Source: Caballeronia catudaia
Lineage (GTDB): Bacteria; Pseudomonadota; Gammaproteobacteria; Burkholderiales; Burkholderiaceae
Length of the DNA stretch: 64,000 bases
NCBI RefSeq assembly: GCF_001544755.2
Contig: NZ_FCOF02000004.1
Coordinates: 124,001-188,000 of the forward strand
Direction of reading: 5' to 3'
Shown: positions 63,132 to 64,000 of the stretch, in pieces
Layout: each line of letters starts with the position of its first letter
How positions within the stretch are numbered: the stretch's first letter is position 1
Program-made: the position numbers and the translations under genes
Notes under the pieces: generated by a model
Databases searched by the model: none
What the model saw: only the letters and a program-made list of their open reading frames with translations
What the model was told of the DNA's origin: nothing

Positions 63132-64000
63132 ATGGGCCCACCCACCGACCGCATCTCCGAAGACCGCACCCTGCCCGACCGCGCCGATGTCGTCATCGTC
63201 GGCGGCGGAATCATCGGCATCAGCACCGCACGTGCGCTCGCCGGCAAAGGCCTGTCCGTCACCGTCTGCGAGAAGGGAACCATCGCCGGCGAGCAGTCGA
63301 GCCGCAACTGGGGCTGGTGCCGCGCGACGCATCGCGACTTGCGCGAGCTCGAACTCAGCCTCGAAAGCCTGAAGCTCTGGCGGCGCATCGATGCGGAACT
63401 CGGCATCGACACAGGCTTTCGCGAATGCGGCATCCTCTATGCCGCCGACGACGCCAAAGCCCTCGCCGATCACGAAGCCTGGCTCGCGCGCGCCATCGCG
63501 CTCGTCGGCCGCGACGCACTCGATTCGCGCATCGTCTCCCCGGACGAAACCGCCTTGCTGATGGCAGGCACCTCGCGGCGTTTCGCCGGCGGCATCTACA
63601 CGCCGAGCGACGGCCGCGCCGAACCCCAACGCGCCGTGCCCGCGATGGCGGCCGCGCTGCGCGAGCGCGGCGTGAAAGTGCTGACGCCCTGCGCGGTCCG
63701 CGGCATCGAGACGAGCGGCGGCGCGATCAGCGGCGTGGTCACCGAATACGGACGGATCGGCTGCGCGAGCGTGGTCGTCGCAGGCGGCGCATGGACGCGC
63801 TACTTCGCGGGCAACCTCGGCATCAATGTGCCGCAACTCATGGTGCGTTCGTCGGTCATGCGCACGTCGGAAAGCGACACACGCGACGACGGCCCCGACG
63901 TGAGCGCGTGCAATCAGGAAATGGGTTATCGAAAGCGCCTCGACGGCGGCTACACCATCGCCAACGCGTTTCATAGCCATCACGACATCACACCGGACAG
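63132..64000 (+). CDS. FAD-dependent amine/amino-acid oxidoreductase, partial
   Basis: The frame begins MGPPTDRISEDRTLPDRADV, then VIVGGGIIGISTARALAGKG (FAD dinucleotide loop) and EQSSRNWGWCR, common in DadA/glycine-oxidase-type DAO enzymes. GGAWTRYFAGN and MGYRKRLDGGYTIAN follow. It runs off the right edge after about 290 residues of a likely 400-450. It should oxidise an amine or D-amino acid. The start follows one base after the HEPN stop, but the close spacing does not prove a functional link. Confidence 0.88.
   Translation, partial: MGPPTDRISEDRTLPDRADVVIVGGGIIGISTARALAGKGLSVTVCEKGTIAGEQSSRNWGWCRATHRDLRELELSLESLKLWRRIDAELGIDTGFRECGILYAADDAKALADHEAWLARAIALVGRDALDSRIVSPDETALLMAGTSRRFAGGIYTPSDGRAEPQRAVPAMAAALRERGVKVLTPCAVRGIETSGGAISGVVTEYGRIGCASVVVAGGAWTRYFAGNLGINVPQLMVRSSVMRTSESDTRDDGPDVSACNQEMGYRKRLDGGYTIANAFHSHHDITPD

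Overview
The window is high-GC bacterial DNA from a Burkholderiaceae-type beta-proteobacterium; gene content and protein style point to the Paraburkholderia/Caballeronia/Burkholderia group, although nothing here fixes the species. It is densely coding (about 65 genes) and contains no rRNA, tRNA, IS element or CRISPR array that I can see. It reads as an accessory or second-replicon region: transporters, small catabolic operons with LysR regulators, respiratory oxidases, stress enzymes and several decayed genes.

Layout. 1-6 kb: an edge ORF, an orphan NodT-type outer-membrane factor, a small protein with a double-glycine leader, two tandem DUF4399 genes and a caspase-like/FGE-fold fusion. 6-17.9 kb: a secreted DUF3857/transglutaminase protein, an HPP-CBS/MarR/CLC-CBS operon with a palindromic promoter element, a TPR-GT9-like protein, a Tat-exported aldo/keto reductase, small DUF1810, DUF2945 and PRC-barrel genes, an AcuI-type reductase and a chemoreceptor. 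18-26.4 kb: class V aminotransferase, sirtuin, Zn-alcohol dehydrogenase, GFA protein, OmpW, hypothetical proteins, an extensin-like remnant, ferredoxin-NADP reductase and a GNAT. 26.4-36.3 kb: a respiratory and nitric-oxide block with a six-gene ba3-like oxidase/cytochrome c operon, norR divergent from hmp through a sigma-54 promoter with three GT-N7-AC sites, an AhpD-like gene and a broken nnrS.

36.3-50 kb: a small lipoprotein, an oxalate/formate-family MFS carrier behind a palindromic operator, an OprD porin, a complete oppABCDF-type importer facing a LysR gene, an SDR, and a gamma-glutamyltransferase. Together the porin, importer and transferase suggest uptake and cleavage of gamma-glutamyl or other short peptides. 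50-57 kb: a purine-type NCS2 permease, an ArsR/AHSA1 pair with an operator inside a near-perfect promoter and an apparently leaderless mRNA, a 49-residue protein, a RbsD/FucU protein, an aspartoacylase-like zinc hydrolase, an amino-acid binding protein, a ChaA-type antiporter and a GGDEF pseudogene frameshifted in its signature. 57-64 kb: a FAH/SDR/MFS sugar-acid operon resembling the end of non-phosphorylative L-fucose catabolism, with a divergent LysR and a LysR box; an OsmC protein; a two-gene unit of a TPR-like protein and a HEPN protein; and a truncated FAD amine oxidoreductase.

The best candidates for undescribed biology are the HEPN two-gene unit (61983-63130), the orphan double-glycine peptide beside an orphan outer-membrane channel (354-2419), and the caspase/FGE fusion whose FGE fold lacks the catalytic cysteines (4077-6005).
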